From: Symbiodinium natans
Taxonomy: Eukaryota; Sar; Dinophyceae; Suessiales; Symbiodiniaceae
Assembly (NCBI GenBank): GCA_905221605.1
Contig: CAJNDS010002342.1
Coordinates: 279,001 to 343,000 of the forward strand
DNA: 64,000 nt
Reading direction: 5' to 3'
The notes beneath the pieces are model-generated. The model had not been told where the DNA came from, made no database searches, and saw only the letters and a program-made list of their open reading frames with translations. How positions within the stretch are numbered: the first letter of the stretch is position 1; each line of letters starts with the position of its first letter. The position numbers were made by a program, and so were the translations under genes. Positions 1 through 9,725 of this stretch are shown one piece after another.

Positions 1-1
1 C

Positions 2-493
2 CCAAACGTGGATCTGGTAGAAGCTCACCTGAAGTTTAACAGGGGACACCACACGCAGCAGCCGCCTTCTTTGAGGATGCTGAGCAACATCAGCCAGTGG
101 GATGATCTCCAGGACACGCTGAGGTCCTATGCCTTGGGTCTGCTCAGGGGGGTGCCCGACTTGCCAGTTGCTTTGCACGCCATGCAGGTACGCATTCCGG
201 GAGCGCCCCGAAAGATGCTGAAGGCCAAGCATGTACGCCTGAGCCTTGCCAACCGCAGCCGGGAGCCAAATCAGCCAATTTTCCTGTACCTTCACATGAA
301 AAACTTCATCAACAAGGATGCAAGGCCAAGTTATGTTACGGGCCTCCAGAGTGATGCGCTTGAGGAGGAGGATGATGCTTCCTTGGAGGATGGGCGGGAG
401 GCCAGTGCAGAGCATCGGCCTTCCGAGTTCCTGGTGCCTCCACCGAGTCTGGCAGAAGATGCGCAGATTCAAGGTCGCGTTTATCATCTCTAA
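2..493 (+). CDS. 3' part of an unrecognised protein gene, cut by the window edge
   Basis: An open frame enters from the left edge and runs about 163 codons to TAA at 491-493. No family recognised. The middle is basic (KMLKAKHVRLSLANRSR) and the C-terminal third is acidic (LEEEDDASLEDG). A good donor context (CAG|GTACGC) lies at 187/188, so the coding part could instead stop there. It is the longest uninterrupted frame in the first 11 kb and has no telomere-type repeat inside. Confidence 0.4.
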   Translation, partial: PNVDLVEAHLKFNRGHHTQQPPSLRMLSNISQWDDLQDTLRSYALGLLRGVPDLPVALHAMQVRIPGAPRKMLKAKHVRLSLANRSREPNQPIFLYLHMKNFINKDARPSYVTGLQSDALEEEDDASLEDGREASAEHRPSEFLVPPPSLAEDAQIQGRVYHL

Positions 494-1609
494 GGCGGAG
501 AATGCAAGAAAGAACTCAGACCGGCCTTGTCTAAGCAGGCAGTTGTAGCACATCGCTTTTCACGGGCATGACGGGGGGGGCGGGGGGGAAGGGGGGAAGG
601 GGTAGGGGGAACCGAGGCTGATTTGACAACATGTTTTTTAGGCCTGCATGCATTTTTGCCAGTAGCGACCCTGTGACATAACGTCCAATCTGGCTTTGAG
701 GAGCTTGCCACTTAGTGCGGCCATTTCAGGGCATCGGGACTTCGACTTTCGGTGCGTTGGGGATGAGTCCGAGAAAATCAGAGACCCTGAGCCCTGGAGG
801 CCATTGGTTTAGGGTCAAAAGGGTTTTGTAGGGTTCGCAGGGTAGGTTTCCCAAGACTTTAGAACTGAACCCCCAATCGCTCGTTTGAGCCTTCTAGGGA
901 AGGTCCTAAGGGTCCTAGCCAGAACCGATCCCATCACGGCGTAAGAGCTCAAGCTTTCGGGGCCGTTTGAGCTGCACGCGGAAAGGATTCTGGATACTTG
1001 TTAATAAAGGAAGTAAGCCCTACACCCTTGGCCACCCATAACCCCTGAAGTGTAGGTCTCGCTCCGTGAGCCTAAACCCTGTAGGGGGCTCTTGGACTGA
1101 CGAGGATGATATAGTACTTTGGGTAAAACGAGGGGTCGCCCTATGTTGAGAATGATCCATGCGAGTTCTCTGGAGGGATCTGCATCCCTAAGCCGTAAAC
1201 TCTGAACGGTAAATCTGCCACCCGGCCTCGACTGCGGTTTAGGGTTTGGGGTTTAAGGTTTAGGGTTTAGGGCTTAGGCTTAGGGCTTGTGCAACTCCAG
1301 AGGTCCTCCGAAACCCTATGCTCGATACGCTTAACCGCATATCCCAAGCTCCTCTCTGGCAACTTCTTCAAACTCGTGGCGGCCTTTATTTGGGCGCTGT
1401 ACCCTAAAAACAAGGAACCTTCAACCCTAAACCCTACGGCTAACACCCCCCCCCCCCTCCGGGGCCCTGTTGGGACATGGGCTGCGGATCTTTTGTAGGA
1501 GAGTTGCTATTTGATGGTTTAAGGGTTTAGGTTTAGGGAACCCTAAACCGGTTTAGGGTTTAGGGTTTAGGGTTTTTTAGGGTTTAGGGTTCCCCCTTGA
1601 CATCCGGAG
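494..1609. other. No gene seen
   Basis: Contains a G-rich stretch (570-605), short TTTAGGG runs near 1240-1290 and 1510-1590, and no frame I would defend as coding. Confidence 0.5.
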
Positions 1610-1682
1610 GTAGCTTCCGCCTCGAACGCCTGAGTGGCCGGCGCACCACGCTGGTGAACCTCGGGGGCCATTTCAGAGATGC
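1610..1682 (+). CDS. Internal exon, unrecognised protein
   Basis: After an AG acceptor (1608-1609) the frame reads SFRLERLSGRRTTLVNLGG and continues to RDA. The donor is the GT of a GTTTAGGG array starting at 1683. Phase 2 in, 2 bases out. This is phase-compatible with the exon at 3674. Confidence 0.45.
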
Positions 1683-2027
1683 GTTTAGGGTTTCGGGTTC
1701 AGGGTTTAGGGTTTAGGGTTTAGGGTAAAGCCCTAAAAACCTTAATAGCCCAATAACCAGACACATGGAGGTTGCTCTTAGCTGGGCCCCCGCGTCCAGT
1801 CCCGCCGCCCCCATTCCTCCCGCCCCCAGTTCCCCCCCGCCCCCCGCTGGCCTTTTTTCTCATGGCATTCTTTCTCAGCCTACCCTGAACCCGAAACCCT
1901 TGAGGCTTTTGGGTCTTCGAGTCCAGGTCCAGGTTTGTGGTGATAAGGGTTTGGGGTTTAGGGCTTTTTGGTTTAGGGACAGGTGGGTTTGGGGGGTAAG
2001 CCCAAGTTTTATGTTTTTACGTTTTTG

Positions 2028-2251
2028 GGGGGGGTGGGGGAGGGGGGGGGAGGGGGGGGGGGGGGGGGAGGGGGGGGGTGGAGGGGGGGGAGGGGGGAAG
2101 GGGGGGTGGGGGGGGAGGGGGAGGGGGGGGGGGGGGAGGGGGGGGAGGGGGGGGGCGGGGAGGGGGGGGAGGGGGGGGAGGGGGGGGGGAGGGGGGGAGG
2201 GGGGGAGGGAGGGGGGGAGGGGAGGGGGGGAGGGGAGGGGTGGACAATTGG
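2028..2251. repeat. Long polypurine (G/A) tract
   Basis: About 220 bp almost entirely of G with isolated A, plus a few T and C. It creates spurious poly-Gly and poly-Pro open frames on both strands. G-quadruplex or triplex formation is likely; exact length may be unreliable in the assembly. Confidence 0.9.
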
Positions 2252-2762
2252 ACGGTCGCTGAGTGCCAAGAAAGGCGTCCTTTGGTTAAGACTGATGTCC
2301 ATGTACTTGATATTTCGGGCTGATGACTAAACTGTGAAGGTCAATAGTTGACAGCAGGGTTGGGTGTTCGGTTGGGGTTTTTGTATTTCGATTCAAAGAG
2401 ACGCGAACGAGATCTTGCAGTTCATATGCACACGTGTACGAGACGGCAAGAAGGGTTCAGTCTATACTTGCTGCTCTACGACTGCGACGTAACGAATGGC
2501 AATTCGTATGCGAACTTTATGTTCGTTTTGCTGCATGAAAGGATGGTGCTTCAAATTTAAGAGGTAAAAGCGTGGAGGCCACGCAGAACAGAATTCAGAC
2601 ACCCTGCTTTCGTGACCCTAAGCCGCACCTTGGCATAAGCCTCAAACCCTGAAACTACAGTAATACACACCCCATACGCCACAAGAGCACGCAGTACGAG
2701 GGACTCGGTAGCCAAGGAACTTGGACGACATCCCCGAGCAGGCGCCTCAGGACTGTGATTTC
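2252..2762. other. No clear gene
   Basis: Unique sequence. A short stretch after the AG near 2420 (FICTRVRDGKKG) could be an exon, but I do not call it. Confidence 0.35.
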
Positions 2763-2763
2763 A

Positions 2764-2838
2764 CGGTTTAGGGTTTAGGGTTTAGGGTTTAGGGTTTCGG
2801 GTTTAGGGTTTAGGGTTTAGGGTTTAGGGTTTAGGGTT
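2764..2838 (+). repeat. TTTAGGG array
   Basis: About ten tandem units with one TTTCGGG variant. Confidence 0.95.
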
Positions 2839-2897
2839 AGAAGCAGTAGTTTGCCACACACCCATGCACCTTCTCCCCCCTCCCCCCCGACATCCCC

Positions 2898-2931
2898 ATT
2901 AGGGACTGCTAGTATTCGGGGGAACATCCCA
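2898..2931 (-). mobile_element. Fragment of family F inverted-repeat element
   Basis: Reads AGGGACTGCTAGTATTCGGG then GGAACATCCC, matching the right end of the family F copies at 40458 and 60338. The left half is absent. Confidence 0.5.
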
Positions 2932-3417
2932 ACTCTCGTGCGTAATGCGGATCCAGACCTTGGGCCCCACCGAAGAAAGCCTCGTGGCATCCTGGCTGGC
3001 TTCCCAATGTGTGGGCTGTTCAGTCACAGGGCTAGGCACCACTGCTTCAAAACAACTTCCGACACCTCCTAAACCCTAAACCCTAAAACCCGAAGCCCTG
3101 AACTCAATCCTGAAGTCGACAGATACCCTGCGAGAGCCTTCTGGAAGTTTCAATGCCGCCAGTGCTGGGCTTCTGTGAGCCTAACATGGCATATACTGGG
3201 TTGCTCAGAGGAACCCCTTGAAAGCCTCTGGGCCTGGGAGGCACTGAGACCTAAGAGGGTGCGCAAACAAGTTCTTGGCTCTCACATGCCATGGGAGGCG
3301 GGTGGCATGCCACTAGCGGACAGCCGTGCGAGTTACAACTATTCTGTGGGAGCTTCGAACAACTCTTGCACAGCAGTCACGAGCCCTCGGCCTCAGCTAG
3401 ACTATTCACTTTATTAT

Positions 3418-3538
3418 GGGGGTTTCCGAAAAGAGGGGTACCTTTTTTTTTTTTTTTTTTTTTGGGGGGGGGGGGGGTCCTTTAAAGGATTAAATCGTAT
3501 CTTGGGGTATATAATGGGTACCCCTATGTTTCAAAAGT
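3418..3538 (+). mobile_element. Family C inverted-repeat element with T-run/G-run
   Basis: Starts GGGGGTTTCCGAAAAGAGGG and ends with the near-inverse GGGTACCCCTATGTTTCAAA. A long T run followed by a long G run (about 3442-3478) is embedded, then TCCTTTAAAGG. Compare copies at 5131 and 10387. Confidence 0.6.
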
Positions 3539-3570
3539 CCCTGTATGATACTCACCCTTCTTCGCCTGAA

Positions 3571-3660
3571 ACCCTAAACCCTAAACCCCAAACCCTAAAC
3601 CCTAAACCCTAAACCCCAAACCCTAAACCCTAAACCCCAAACCCCAAACCCTAAACCCTA
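3571..3660 (-). repeat. CCCTAAA/CCCCAAA array
   Basis: About twelve units alternating CCCTAAA and CCCCAAA. Confidence 0.95.
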
Positions 3661-3673
3661 TTCCCTGACTAAG

Positions 3674-3757
3674 GGCGTTAGCGCATCGGCAAGCTGGCGA
3701 TGAGAGCGACGTGTCCTCCCCATCTGCGAGAGGCCTTGGCCTCGGGTTGCAAAGGAC
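3674..3757 (+). CDS. Internal exon, unrecognised protein
   Basis: AG at 3672-3673. The frame reads ALAHRQAGDESDVSSPSARG and on to LGLQR, with a GT donor at 3758. Its first base completes the codon left by the exon ending at 1682. Confidence 0.35.
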
Positions 3758-4242
3758 GTTTGGGGTATAGGGGTTAGGGTTTAGGGTTTAGGGTTTAGGG
3801 TTTAGGGATATACTCGGTCGGTCTTTGGGACATTGTACATTTCCCCTTATTTGGCTTAATTAGGAAGAATCAAACGACCCTGGGCTGAAGCCTCACAACC
3901 CGCACCCTGAAGCTTAAGTCCTAGACCCAAACATCATCGACGCATGGCTAGTTCGCAACAAGGCACTATCGTTTCTTCCTGCACCCATGTTGCTGGTCTG
4001 TAGGAAGTATCAAGCAACCCCACCACCCGGTAAAGCCTAAACCTCAAGCTCGCAGCATGTCGCAGCCCTCCTTCTATCCTCCCCCGAAGCCTTACAACAC
4101 GACACGCCACACACAAGAATTCAGGTATTTGAGGTTGCTGTTAAGCCCAACTCGAACCTACACCCTAAACCCTAAACACTAAACCGTAAACCCCAAACCC
4201 TAAACCCTAAACCCTCAACCCTAAATCCCAAAGCCTGCTCAG

Positions 4243-4506
4243 GTGACGACGCCTCGCCCGAGGATGTGCAAGTGCCGGAAGTGTCCTTTGTGCATCTCTG
4301 CGTCGAGGCTTGGTCCAGTTTTCCCAAAGTGAACCTAAACCCTAAACCCTAAACCCTAAACCCGGAACCCTAAACCCTAAACCCTAAACCCTAAACCCTA
4401 AACCCTAAACCCTAAACCCTAAACCCTAAACCCAAAGCCCCCCGGTTCAGGATGGGGTTGACTTCCGGGCCTGTGGTAGCGTCAGTCTCTGCTTCGAAAG
4501 CTTGAG
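4243..4506 (+). CDS. Two phase-linked exons, unrecognised protein
   Basis: Exons 4243-4328 and 4451-4506. The first (DDASPEDVQVPEVSFVHLCV...) ends in phase 0 at a GTGAACC donor; the second begins in phase 0 after TTCAG (DGVDFRACGSVSLCFESL) and ends at GTAGGC. The intron between is a CCCTAAA array. No domain recognised. Confidence 0.5.
4333..4434 (-). repeat. CCCTAAA array inside an intron
   Basis: About fourteen units, two slightly altered, filling the intron between the exons at 4243-4328 and 4451-4506. Confidence 0.95.
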
Positions 4507-5130
4507 GTAGGCAGTCAAAACTGCCACATCACGGACTAAACCCTAAACCCTAAACCCCAAACCCTAAACCCCAAACCCTAAACCCTAAACCCTAGACCCC
4601 CTATCACGAGAAAAGAGCGCGCTGAATAAGAGACTCAGATGCTTCTTGCTACAAGAGGCAGGGGCGCCAGCAGTATCCCATGAGTGCGAGCCTGGATCAG
4701 ATGGGTCCCGACCGCCAAGGGACAACTAAGTCACCCAGAGCTTTCCTGAACCCTGCACACCAAAGCGATCTGCCAGCTTCTACCCAAACGAGAACGCATG
4801 ACCCTAAAACCCTACAGACCCTCTTCCCTACCTAAATGCTGGTTAGGGGCCCTTCTTCAACCCTGCCAAACCCCTCCCCCCCAATCCCCCCCAATGCTAC
4901 CCCCTCCCCCTGTCACCCGGCACCCGACACCCTCAAACCCTAAACCCTAAACCTCAATATTAAGATGTACCAGCATGGTTTAGGGCTTAAGGTGTCGAAG
5001 CTACTTGCTGTTAACACTATGGTGTATTCCGAAAATTCGGCACTCTTCAGTGCCTGGATGCTAGGAATAGATGCTTGAGGTTGTGGGGTAGCCTGAACCC
5101 TAAACCTGACATGCGATAGGCTTTAGTTTT

Positions 5131-5234
5131 GGGGGTTTCCGAAACTAAGGGACCCCCTAGTATAGTTCCCCAAATAGTAGGATTCCCGTACAGTAAGGAC
5201 GGCCCCAACAAGGTACCCCTAATTTCGGAAACCT
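5131..5234 (+). mobile_element. Family C inverted-repeat element
   Basis: Begins GGGGGTTTCCGAAACTAAGG and ends TTTCGGAAACCTCC, imperfect terminal inverted repeats around about 100 bp. The interior (CAAATAGTAGGATTCCC) recurs in the copies at 5580, 10387 and 53579. Confidence 0.75.
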
Positions 5235-5482
5235 CCACTGTGCTCCTTCAGTGTTGGTTTCCCGCTTAAGGTGTCGCGCTTAGTTCGGGGGTAAGGATGA
5301 CTTTAGTAATAGACAGGGTTTCAGGGTTCAGGTTCAGTTATGCCTTAGGGTTTAGGGTTTTGGGTTGAGGGTTTAGGGTTTATGGTTTAGGGTTTAGGGT
5401 CTAGGGTTTAGGGTTTAGGGTTTAGGGGTTAGGGGTTAGGGCATTGAGGCCGTAGGCTCCAGGTTTAGCGGGCCTCCGACAG

Positions 5483-5581
5483 GCCCAGGCGGCTCCCCGG
5501 TTGGTGCCACGCCCGCCTGCGGTGCATCGGCGGCTGGAAGGCCACTGGGTGCCCGAAGAGCCTTGCCCGAACCCCATGGGG
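5483..5581 (+). CDS. Internal exon, Pro/Arg-rich
   Basis: After CGACAG the frame reads AQAAPRLVPRPPAVHRRLEG and on to WVPEEPCPNPMG. The donor GT at 5582 is the GTTTCCGAA start of a family C-like element. Confidence 0.5.
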
Positions 5582-5712
5582 GTTTCCGAATTTGGGGTTT
5601 GGGGTTTGTAGGGTTTAGGGTTTAGAGTTTAGGGTTTGGGGTTTAGGGTTTAGGGATCAGGGGATCCTACTATTTGGGGATCTATATTGGGGGTCCCCTG
5701 CTTTGGTGATCT
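5580..5712 (+). mobile_element. Diverged family C element carrying TTTAGGG repeats
   Basis: Starts GGGGTTTCCGAATTTGGGG. It contains a TTTAGGG stretch and then GGGGATCCTACTATTTGGGG, a motif shared with the copy at 10387. The right end is unclear. Confidence 0.4.
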
Positions 5713-6004
5713 CCCCTGTCACAGGAGCCGGGTTTCTTCCCAACATCATCCCCTTTTCATCCTTGTTATGTTCATGTGGCTACGAAGCCCAAAATGGCCA
5801 TGCTACCAGGTAGGCCCTCAATGACAGGATCCAGGGTGTGCTAAGCAGCTGCTGTAGACTACTAGTCGATCGAGAACCCCGCAAAAATAGAAGGAATAAT
5901 CCCTGTATTGCTATCCTTGTAAGGAAGAATCTTTTCCATTTTCTTGGGGTTCTTAAGCCAATAGTAGTAGAGGCCTTGCAAAAGCCAGCATACAAAGTGA
6001 GCAG

Positions 6005-6712
6005 GCGACTGGTCCGAGGCGGCGGACGAGACTCCTTCGACGTCAAAGGCCGAGGGTTTGGGGTTTGCCGAGGTTTGGGAATTCACGTTACAGATTCGAC
6101 CTTTCAGCCCACCAAGCCTCTCTTCAGCCCTAACTGTTCGGAGGGATTCGAAGCGTGTAGCCGGGCCAGCGCTAGGCCATTCCGATGCTACGAGGTTTCT
6201 AAGAAACGGGAGATGCAACCACCATACTACGATTAGAACGACGCACGGCTACGCGCCATGCCCGATCGGAGGTTAAGCGCTCACGCTGAATGCTGAATGG
6301 CTCGAAGGCGGACGAAGCAACAGCAGACGTCGCGGCAGAACCGGTAAAGCACTCAAGTGGCCTCGCCACTACTTCACAACTGTGGTCGGCTGCCCTCATC
6401 GGAGAACGCCCGAAGACTCACATCTTGTAGCTACTGAAGGCAGTTCAGAGCCCTATATAGAGCAAGTAGCAAGGGGATGCTCATGACGACGAGCAGGAGA
6501 ACACAGAACCCGACCATGCATTGTAAACCGCGACGAGATTCCGCTCGGTGGGGGACCCTGCCATTGGGAGGAACTCCATGCACTGTCGCCAACCAAACCT
6601 GGGAAGCAACGATGCCCCGGCTGAGCTTGTTTGCGCCACGCTCTCCATGGAACAATGTTTAGAAACGTCCGAAGCTGTTATGCGAGGCGAACAAAATGTC
6701 CAGCCCTGTTGA
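6005..6712 (+). CDS. Five terminal exons of an acidic protein gene
   Basis: Proposed exons 6005-6055, 6128-6194, 6308-6343, 6470-6522 and 6571-6712 (TGA at 6710-6712). From 6128 onward each phase carries over exactly: a Cys-containing exon (PNCSEGFEACSRASARPF), ADEATADVAAEP, QGDAHDDEQENTEPDHA, then a last exon with SNDAPAELVCATLSMEQCLE ending NVQPC. Donors are GTTTCT, GTAAAG and GTAAAC; the first donor is GTTTGG. The first exon is also open in a second, acidic frame (SEAADETPSTSKAEG), so its frame is uncertain. No family recognised; upstream exons are not securely found. Confidence 0.5.
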
Positions 6713-7165
6713 AACGCCTAATCAGCACAGTTCATCCCGTCCGCTCTATAGAGGAACACAACCTTCTTCCACTTCGACCCGCCTTGTTGTGTCTACACTT
6801 TGCCTTGTAGCGTGGGAGTCTGGACTAACTTCAGATTCTTGTTTTGGACCAAGGCTGGATGGTTGAAGCATTTGAAGCTTAAGCATCAACTTCCAGTGTG
6901 TTTACGGTTTCTACCTTCGTGGCTGAGTCTTGCCTCCGCAACCTGATCCACACATGCCGGCCTCAGCCTTCAACAGATATCCCCACATTTCCCAAAGTTT
7001 AATCCCTAAGCCAATGCCGGTAGCCTCAAAGTTTTGGAGGGAACTCCGTGAGCTGGGTAAGCGTACGCAGTTTGAGATCTCAGGGGCTTTCAGCGCGGGC
7101 CCCCGCAACAATCTGTGCCTGGTGAACTGGAACCTTTGGATTTGGGGACCCTGAACCCTAAACAT
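6713..7165. other. Intergenic, no gene seen
   Basis: Follows the stop at 6712. Overlapping frames on both strands at 6911-7165 have no splice or domain support. Confidence 0.4.
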
Positions 7166-7219
7166 CCCTAAACCCTAAACCCTAAACCCTAAACCCTAAA
7201 CCCTAAACCCTAAACCCTA
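7166..7219 (-). repeat. CCCTAAA array
   Basis: Seven to eight near-perfect units. Confidence 0.95.
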
Positions 7220-7272
7220 AGGTTCAGGGCGTCGGGTAAAAGGTCTAGGGTGGGTTTTGGGCCCTTGCCCAG

Positions 7273-7341
7273 GAGGCACCGAAGCCACGCGTCCGGCCCA
7301 AGGTGCGGCCGCAGCCCAGACGACCCCCGGCAGAGCGCAGG
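7273..7341 (+). CDS. Internal exon, Pro/Arg-rich
   Basis: After GCCCAG the frame reads EAPKPRVRPKVRPQPRRPPA and ERR, 23 codons, with donor GT at 7342 running straight into CCTAAACCC repeats. Confidence 0.45.
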
Positions 7342-7374
7342 GTCCTAAACCCTAAACCCTAAACCCTGATTCCT

Positions 7375-7606
7375 AAACCCTAAACCCTGAACCCTAAACC
7401 CTCAACCCTCAACCCTGAACCCTGAACCCTGAACCCTAAGCCCTGAACCCTGAACCCTGAACCCTGAACCCTAAACCCTGAACCCTGAACCCTGAACCCT
7501 GAACCCTGAACCCTGAACCCTGAACCCTGAACCCTGAACCCTGAACCCTGAACCCTGAACCCTAAACCCTGAACCCTGAACCCTGAACCTCGAACCCTGG
7601 CTCCTG
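7375..7606 (-). repeat. CCCTGAA variant array
   Basis: About thirty tandem heptamers, mostly CCCTGAA with a few CCCTAAA or CCCTCAA units: a locally homogenised variant of the telomere-type unit. Confidence 0.95.
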
Positions 7607-7659
7607 AACCCGAGAGTCCGAAGCCCCAACACTTTTTGGTTACGACGCAAGTCTGAGTA

Positions 7660-7872
7660 AGTTCAGGACTTTAAATGCCTTGTTTACGAATCATGAAGAA
7701 ATGAGTTAACATTAAGAACAGCAGCAACTAATGGTAATACAATGTATGAGCACTATAGAAACGAGTTCATGTACTTTGTCCAACACTAGCACCACCACGT
7801 AATAATTCAACAATTGGTGGTCCAATTACAGGAACAGCTTCAGGTACCCCAGTTGCAACTTTACAGCACCAA
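7660..7872 (-). pseudogene. petB: Nuclear copy of plastid petB (cytochrome b6) 3' part, decayed
   Basis: The minus strand reads [20 protein letters not shown], then ASVGQST, TRFYSAHTLYYH, LLLFLMLTHFFMIRKQGI. These follow the C-terminal region of cytochrome b6, a core subunit of the thylakoid cytochrome b6f complex; MIRKQGI is characteristic of b6 rather than mitochondrial cytochrome b. Three in-frame stops (TGA after GQST, TAG after YYH, TAA after KQGI) and a one-base deletion just before GVPEA show it is not functional here. It is richer in A+T than its surroundings. The gene's 3' end is reached, and the 5' part stops abruptly next to CCCTGAA-like repeats. Most likely plastid (minicircle) DNA inserted in the nucleus. 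Confidence 0.8.
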
Positions 7873-8240
7873 ACCCTGAACCCGAAACGGCTCTTGGAGT
7901 GCTCCTGGTGATCATCTTTGAGTGCTTTTGGAGTGTTTCGGGCGCGCTTTGGGTGTAATTAGTTAGGGGCAGCAATTGATAGGTAAAGTCACAATGGTGG
8001 GTTTCCGTAGCAATCGTTATCGGTCAGGATCGAGTTGTGGCAGGGTCGCAATGATCACGTAAGACACATGTGTTGCGTCCTTGATGGTTTGTGCTGTTTC
8101 TTCAACAATACCTCTGCAGGCGAGATAGTAGATGCTTGCGCATCATGAACAAGAGCTCACATTCTTGGGCCTCGATCTACAGCCCCGAACTCCAACATGC
8201 CCCAACCTGCGCCCTCCAGCCCGAGCCCCCAAAGCCTAAT

Positions 8241-8371
8241 ATAGGGGTCAGAATAATTACTAGTACTATTCCCTTCGGGTCCCTTTGTAATTATATTACT
8301 ACAATAACCCCCCCCCCCCCAAAAAAAAAAAAAAAACAAAAAAAAACTAATTCTAATTATTCAGGCCCCTA
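8241..8371 (+). mobile_element. Family B inverted-repeat element with C-run/A-run
   Basis: Starts ATAGGGGTCAGAATAATTAC and ends TAATTATTCAGGCCCCT, inverse of the start. The interior ATTCCCTTCGGGTCCCTTTG is shared with other B copies. A C run then an A run (about 8309-8346) interrupts it. Confidence 0.75.
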
Positions 8372-8878
8372 AAATACACCCTGATACCTGAACTTTTGCC
8401 CACAGATGCCTTTTCACCCAAGTTCGAGCTTGGCACTTCGGAGGGAACCTCCTCATTTTCTTGGTGGTTAGGCTCCCTTACCCTGTTAACAAAAAATAGT
8501 GCCCTTGTCCTTCCTAGGTGACTGGGAAACCTGGCACTTCGGTGCTAATATGTACACGTCCAGGTGTTGTGGCTGCGGGGCATGTGACATGGTGGGTGCA
8601 CGCCGCCCAGGAAACGCATCGCCAAAGCGCAAGCCCATTGCAAAGGACGCGGCTTGAATTTGCTTTTGCCATCACGTTGGCAAGGGCATTCGAAGTATTT
8701 GTGCCAGTTCCTGGGTTCGGCGCGTCTGTGGATGCCGAAGGCAAGCTAAGTCAATCTCGGAGTTGAAGGAACTTGGGACAGAAAAGGTTCTTCTATAAGG
8801 CCTACTTCCCTAATTCCCTGTCAGAGCATAACTTGCCCCTAACCCAGAAGTTGTTAGGGCGGAGCCTCTGCGGCGCAG

Positions 8879-9071
8879 GAGCAGAAATCCGCAGCCGCCG
8901 TGTCCAGGGCAGAGCTGAACATGGCCGACAATCTCGTGACTTGGTAGCTCAATGGTACCCTTCTCCCCTTTCTGGGGTTTAGGGTTTAGGGTTTAGGGAT
9001 TATGACATGGTTACTGGGCTACCAAGGTGACGTGCCTCACCGGGGCGCTACGCTCAGGGGAGGGCAGGGGG
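8879..9071 (+). CDS. Two exons joined exactly across a transposon-like intron
   Basis: Exon 8879-8935 (EQKSAAAVSRAELNMADNL, after GCGCAG) ends in phase 0; exon 9027-9071 (VTCLTGALRSGEGRG) begins in phase 0. The intron 8936-9026 begins GTGAC and the next exon also begins GTGAC, so removal restores one copy. No domain recognised; the frame looks helical in the first exon. Confidence 0.55.
8941..9026 (+). mobile_element. Family E inverted-repeat element acting as intron
   Basis: Terminal inverted repeats TTGGTAGCTCAATGG and TTACTGGGCTACCAA flank a short TTTAGGG stretch. Direct repeats GTGAC lie at 8936-8940 and 9027-9031. Splicing GTGAC...CCAAG restores the exon. Confidence 0.75.
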
Positions 9072-9582
9072 GTAGGGGAGTAATGGGAGGTTCTTGGGTA
9101 CTTATAAGTGGGGTTGTAGGTGCCATGAATAAGATTATAACCAAGTATACCCTGAATGGCCCTACTCATAACCCTCCTCAGAAGTACACTCTTTCCAGCA
9201 AGAGTCGTCACAGGGAACTTCAGCGCAGCGACACGCAATGGAGCACAGCTCTGGTGGCCGTCGTTAGCGATATTTACGCACCCAAAACTTGCCAGGATCA
9301 TTCCGACCGGGAAACTGGGAAGCCAACCAATTACTTGACAGAGAGGTCATCAGCTTGAGTGCGCAACAGGAATGCTAGGCACACTTGTCCCCTCAACCCA
9401 ATAGGGTCTAATTAGTGAATTAGTGTTATTAGGGTTTATAAACCCTAAACCCTAAACCCCATTTTATGTATTTCCCCAGTCTTGGGTTGAGGGCTTTACA
9501 GGGCCAATCTAGACTGGGCTCCTGGCGTTGACGTGCTTGTTGTCGGATGACTTGAGGCTGGTTCTGCACCGGCCGTTGAGCC

Positions 9583-9720
9583 CCCAAACCCCAAACCCCA
9601 AACCCCAAACCCCAAACCCTAAGCCCTAAACCCTAAACCCTAAACCCTATACCCTAAACCCTAAACCCTAAACCCTAAACCCTAAACCCTAAACCCTAAA
9701 CCCTAAACCCTAAACCCTAA
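9583..9720 (-). repeat. CCCCAAA then CCCTAAA array
   Basis: About five CCCCAAA units pass into about fourteen CCCTAAA units. Confidence 0.95.
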
Positions 9721-9725
9721 GCCAG

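Noticed and set aside
2009-2330. Poly-Gly and poly-Pro open frames on both strands
   Set aside because: They are simply the G/A tract translated; no start, splice or domain support.
5780-6655. Minus-strand frames (118, 88 and 74 codons)
   Set aside because: They overlap plus-strand exons that link in phase to a stop; the minus frames show no splice or domain support.
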